Assembly: GCA_024404275.1 (NCBI GenBank)
Contig: JAKSQG010000061.1
Span: 1 to 9,324 of the forward strand
Length of the DNA: 9,324 nucleotides
Reading direction: 5' to 3'
Origin: Clostridia bacterium
GTDB taxonomy: Bacteria > Bacillota > Clostridia > Christensenellales > Aristaeellaceae
Part shown: one piece after another, positions 6,750 to 9,324 of the stretch
Layout: each line of letters starts with the position of its first letter
How positions within the stretch are numbered: the first letter of the stretch is position 1
Notes under the pieces: generated by a model
What the model was told of the DNA's origin: nothing
Seen by the model: the letters and a program-made list of their open reading frames with translations, nothing else
The model's database searches: none
Program-made: the position numbers and the translations under genes

Positions 6750-7456
6750 GCGAAACAGTTTACGGCACACCGTTTTTCAGGATGAGCCGCATCAACAAGT
6801 TTTATCAGATGGGGGATGAACAGGCTCATATCCTGAAGGACATCAGCCTGACCATTGAAAGGGGCGAGTTCCTGTCCGTGCTGGGACCGTCTGGCAGCGG
6901 CAAATCCACGCTGATGAACATCATCGGCTGTCTGGATGTGCCTACCTCCGGCGAATACATCCTGAATGGAGAAGAGACGAACGGGCTTTCCGAGAAAGAG
7001 CTGGCGGGCATTCGTTCCCGGGAGATTGGCTTTATCTTTCAGAATCATCAGCTGCTGCCGCGGCTGACAGCACTGAAAAACGTCGAATTGCCCCTGATCT
7101 ATGCAGGGGTTCCCGGACGGGAGCGCAGAAGACGTGCCAGGGAAATGCTCATCCGCGTAGGGCTGGAAGATCGCATGAATCATTATCCCAACCAGCTTTC
7201 CGGCGGTCAGTGCCAGCGTGTGGCCATCGCCAGAGCCCTGGTGGGCGGTCCCTCCATCCTGCTGGCGGATGAACCCACCGGCGCGCTGGATCAGAAAACG
7301 GGCCGCCAGGTGATGGAATTATTCCGGGAACTGAACGATGAGGGACGCACCATCGTGATGATCACGCACGACCTCAAGATTGCGCAGAACGCCCGGCGTG
7401 TGGTGCACATTATTGACGGCGAGCTGACGGAGGGAGGCGATGCGACCGATGTTTAA
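6746..7456 (+). CDS. ABC transporter ATP-binding protein, MacB/LolD type
   Basis: A 236-residue nucleotide-binding domain that powers the adjacent permease from the cytoplasm. All core motifs are intact: Walker A GPSGSGKST (47-55), Q-loop Gln99 in FIFQN, signature LSGGQ (151-155), Walker B ILLADE with Glu176, D-loop GALD (179-182) and H-loop His208. The signature is followed by CQRVA rather than the more usual QQRVA, a mild variation. Motifs such as MNIIGCLD and the arrangement with adaptor and permease place it in the LolD/MacB/FtsE group, which drives mechanical transport or extrusion rather than passing substrate through a channel. Its start overlaps the adaptor stop by four bases, and its end overlaps the permease start by 17 bases. 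Gene order adaptor-ATPase-permease is the usual Gram-positive MacAB-like layout. Confidence 0.95.
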   Translation: MSETVYGTPFFRMSRINKFYQMGDEQAHILKDISLTIERGEFLSVLGPSGSGKSTLMNIIGCLDVPTSGEYILNGEETNGLSEKELAGIRSREIGFIFQNHQLLPRLTALKNVELPLIYAGVPGRERRRRAREMLIRVGLEDRMNHYPNQLSGGQCQRVAIARALVGGPSILLADEPTGALDQKTGRQVMELFRELNDEGRTIVMITHDLKIAQNARRVVHIIDGELTEGGDATDV

Positions 7457-8660
7457 GGGCGTTGCATCCTTCTTCATGATGCTGGGGGAGTGCCTGGCCA
7501 TGTCCGTGCGCAACATCCTCAGCAACAAAGTGCGCAGCCTGCTCACCATTCTGGGCATTCTGATCGGTGTCACCGCAGTCATTGCTCTGATCACCACGGT
7601 GAATGGCTTCAGCGGGTCACTGACCTCCAGCTTTTCCGGCATGGGTGCCGGCACCCTGACGCTGAGCATTACGGGCAATGAACTGAAAACCGGCCTGAAC
7701 GCGGCCGACATGGCGGAACTGACGGCATTGGACGAGGTGGACGGCGTGGTTCCCTCGGTGTCGCTGCGTGCCCGCATCTCCCGCAGTGGAAAATACAAAA
7801 CCAATGTGACCGTTGCAGGCAGAAACGACTATTATTTTCGACAGAACACCGATGCTGTGGAGCGGGGCCGCCTGCTGAACAAGATTGATGACGAAAACAG
7901 CACCTTTGTGTGCCTCATCAGTACCGGCTTGATGGAAGAACTGTTTTACGGTGTGGATCCCGTTGACCAGACCCTGTACATCGACGGCGTACCCTTTACG
8001 GTGGTAGGCATCCTGAACAGTGAATCCAACGGCAGCGTGACCGAAATGTTTACCAGCAAACCCGACGCGGTGATTCCGTATTCCACGGCAATGAAGCTGA
8101 AAAGCGAAAACGAGGTCACCTCCCTGACGGTCTATCTGGCAGAAAATGTGACCTCGGAAGCGGCCACCCCGGTGCTGGAAAACACACTGGACGCGCTGTT
8201 CAGCTATGAGGCGGATACGTACACCATCACCAATATGTCTGTGATCGAGGACGTGATGGATACCATGCTTTCCATGGTGTCCACGCTGCTGAGCGGCATT
8301 GCCAGTATTGCCCTGATCGTCGGCGGTATCGGCATCATGAACATGATGCTGACCACAGTGACCGAGCGCACTACTTAGATCGGTCTGAAAAAAGCCATCG
8401 GCGCGATTCCGTGGCATATTCAGATCCAGTTTCTGGCGGAAAGCTTTCTGCTCAGCCTGATCGGCGGCATTCTCGGTGTGATCCTGGGTCTGCTGCTGAG
8501 CATGGTCATGTGCCATATGATGGGCGCGACCTTTGCCATCTCCTATGAAGCCATTGCGCTGGGCGTGGGTTTCTCAGCGGCAGTGGGCATCATTTTCGGT
8601 TGGGCTCCGGCCAGAAAGGCCAGCAAGCTGAACCCGATCGATGCTTTGCGTTCGGTATAA
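7440..8660 (+). CDS. FtsX/MacB-type ABC permease with an in-frame TAG at codon 313 (full length by read-through)
   Basis: The membrane partner of the ATPase. It shows the four-segment MacB plan: TM1 about 33-53, a large extracellular MacB_PCD-type domain about 56-275, TM2 about 283-304, TM3 about 335-356 and TM4 about 368-389, ending in the family motif PARKASKLNPIDALRSV. Codon 313 is TAG (8376-8378), inside the highly conserved cytoplasmic motif that normally reads TERTREIGLRKAIGA; here it is TERTT, TAG, IGLKKAIGA. The frame then continues 93 codons to TAA 8658-8660, giving 406 residues, the normal family length. Stopping at the TAG would remove TM3 and TM4 and should abolish function. A GGAGGGAGG run (7429-7437) in the ATPase gene serves the start at 7440; ATG 7449 is an alternative. 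The next gene follows 34 bp later. Confidence 0.85.
8376..8378 (+). other. In-frame TAG in the conserved cytoplasmic motif of the permease gene
   Basis: The TAG replaces the residue that is Glu in nearly all MacB-type permeases as I recall them (TERTxEIG). Gln, which differs from TAG by one base as CAG, would be a conservative substitute. The next base is A and the preceding codon is ACT; neither resembles a known leaky-stop context. No frameshift or other lesion is present on either side. Confidence 0.9.
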
Positions 8661-8680
8661 TCCGGATAAATCAATCAGAA

Positions 8681-8686
8681 AAGAGG
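8681..8686 (+). promoter_or_regulatory. Ribosome binding site of the secreted lipoyl-domain gene
   Basis: AAGAGG is eight bases before ATG 8695. It supports this start over the in-frame ATG at 8710. Confidence 0.65.
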
Positions 8687-8694
8687 TACGAAAT

Positions 8695-9324
8695 ATGAAA
8701 ACCGGACCGATGAAGAAGATTTGCTCTGTCCTGATGGCGGGCATGCTTTGCATCACCGCTGCCGGCGCCCTGGCTGATAACGCCGCCGTGGAGGTGAACG
8801 GCTCTGTCATCAACATTGCCGAAATGCCTGTTACAACCTCCTATACCGGTACCATCGCCGCCCTGAACGTGCGCGAGGGCAGCTATGTAAACGAGGGCGA
8901 CATCCTTGCTGCCCTGAAGACCACCAAGGTGTATGCTGCGGAAAACGGCATTGTCCATCTGTTTGGCGATGTCGGTGACAGCACCGAAATGGTGACCGCC
9001 CACTATGGTGCCGTGGCGTATATTGAGCCCGAAATCGTCTTTACCATTTCCGCCTCCACGCGCTATTCCTATGAGGATGAATCCTGCCGGGTGATCCATC
9101 CCGGTGAGAAGGTCTACCTGCGTGCCTACAACAACCGCAACCATTACGGTATCGGCGTGGTGACGCAGGTCAGCGGCACCACCTTTGTGGTGGATGTGCT
9201 GGAAGGTATTTTTGAAGGCGATGAGAGCGTGTCCGTGTACCGCGACCGGGATTATTCCAACACACAGCGCATCGGACGCGGCAACACCGCCCGCACGGAA
9301 TACAGCGCTTATGAGGGCAGCGGC
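8695..9324 (+). CDS. Secreted protein with a lipoyl/HlyD-like domain, fourth gene of the exporter operon (3' truncated by window edge)
   Basis: An open frame of 210 codons runs off the right edge. It starts with a clear signal peptide: basic MKTGPMKK, a hydrophobic core (about 10-25) and a likely signal peptidase I site after AGALA (about 24-28). There is no lipobox. Residues about 50-92 look like a split lipoyl/barrel-sandwich unit (TIAALNVREGSYVNEGDILAA, then VYAAENGIVHLFGDVGD), and beta-rich sequence follows to residue 183. The segment GEKVYLRAYNNRNHYGIG resembles the barrel domain of adaptor proteins. It is therefore a second adaptor-like protein in the operon, exported rather than membrane-anchored, 34 bp after the permease. 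It may extend the extracellular assembly of the exporter or modulate it. The C-terminus is missing, so its full domain plan and function are unknown. Confidence 0.8.
   Translation, partial: MKTGPMKKICSVLMAGMLCITAAGALADNAAVEVNGSVINIAEMPVTTSYTGTIAALNVREGSYVNEGDILAALKTTKVYAAENGIVHLFGDVGDSTEMVTAHYGAVAYIEPEIVFTISASTRYSYEDESCRVIHPGEKVYLRAYNNRNHYGIGVVTQVSGTTFVVDVLEGIFEGDESVSVYRDRDYSNTQRIGRGNTARTEYSAYEGSG

Noticed and set aside
8376..8378. Programmed frameshift or selenocysteine at the permease interruption
   Set aside because: The frame before and after is the same, so no shift is needed, and the codon is TAG rather than TGA.
1..9324. CRISPR arrays, tRNA/rRNA genes, insertion sequences or phage genes
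   Set aside because: No regularly spaced repeats, cloverleaf-like sequence, transposase motifs or phage structural genes were seen on either strand.

Overview
The window looks like a piece of chromosome from a Gram-positive, probably gut-associated Clostridia (Bacillota) bacterium. This is inferred from strong AGGAGG-type ribosome binding sites, compact same-strand operons, U-tailed hairpin terminators, GC-rich codon use that nearly avoids TTA/CTA/TCA, and a MacA/MacB-type exporter built for a single membrane. No gene gives a firm genus. All genes are on the + strand.

Layout. Positions 1-138 hold the last 45 codons of an unrecognised gene. After a short gap with a 17-bp perfect odd palindrome comes a Gfo/Idh/MocA NAD(P)-dependent oxidoreductase (260-1429), closed by a terminator (1441-1471). 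A promoter (TATAAT at 1507-1512) and a structured leader precede a three-gene carbohydrate operon: a family 2 glycoside hydrolase (1608-4241), a small P-loop kinase (4245-4880) and an AlsE-like member of the ribulose-phosphate 3-epimerase family (4883-5545), closed by a second terminator (5562-5590). After a 199-bp control region with overlapping dyads comes a four-gene exporter operon: a membrane-anchored MacA-like adaptor (5745-6749), a LolD/MacB-type ATPase (6746-7456), a FtsX/MacB-type permease (7440-8660) and a secreted lipoyl-domain protein that runs off the window end (8695-9324). The first operon would release and process sugars. The second would use ATP in the cytoplasm to move a substrate out of the membrane or across the wall, with the adaptor and the secreted protein on the outside.

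Most notable observation. Two of these genes are interrupted by a single in-frame TAG with no other damage: codon 156 of the kinase (4710-4712) and codon 313 of the permease (8376-8378). In each, the reading frame beyond the TAG continues with conserved family sequence to a proper TAA and fits the operon spacing. All eight gene ends visible in the window use TAA (six) or TGA (two), and none uses TAG. The simplest single explanation is that UAG is read as an amino acid in this organism, with Gln or Glu fitting best, either by codon reassignment or by an efficient suppressor tRNA. Two independent nonsense mutations or assembly errors remain possible. No tRNA gene or release-factor gene is in the window to settle the matter.
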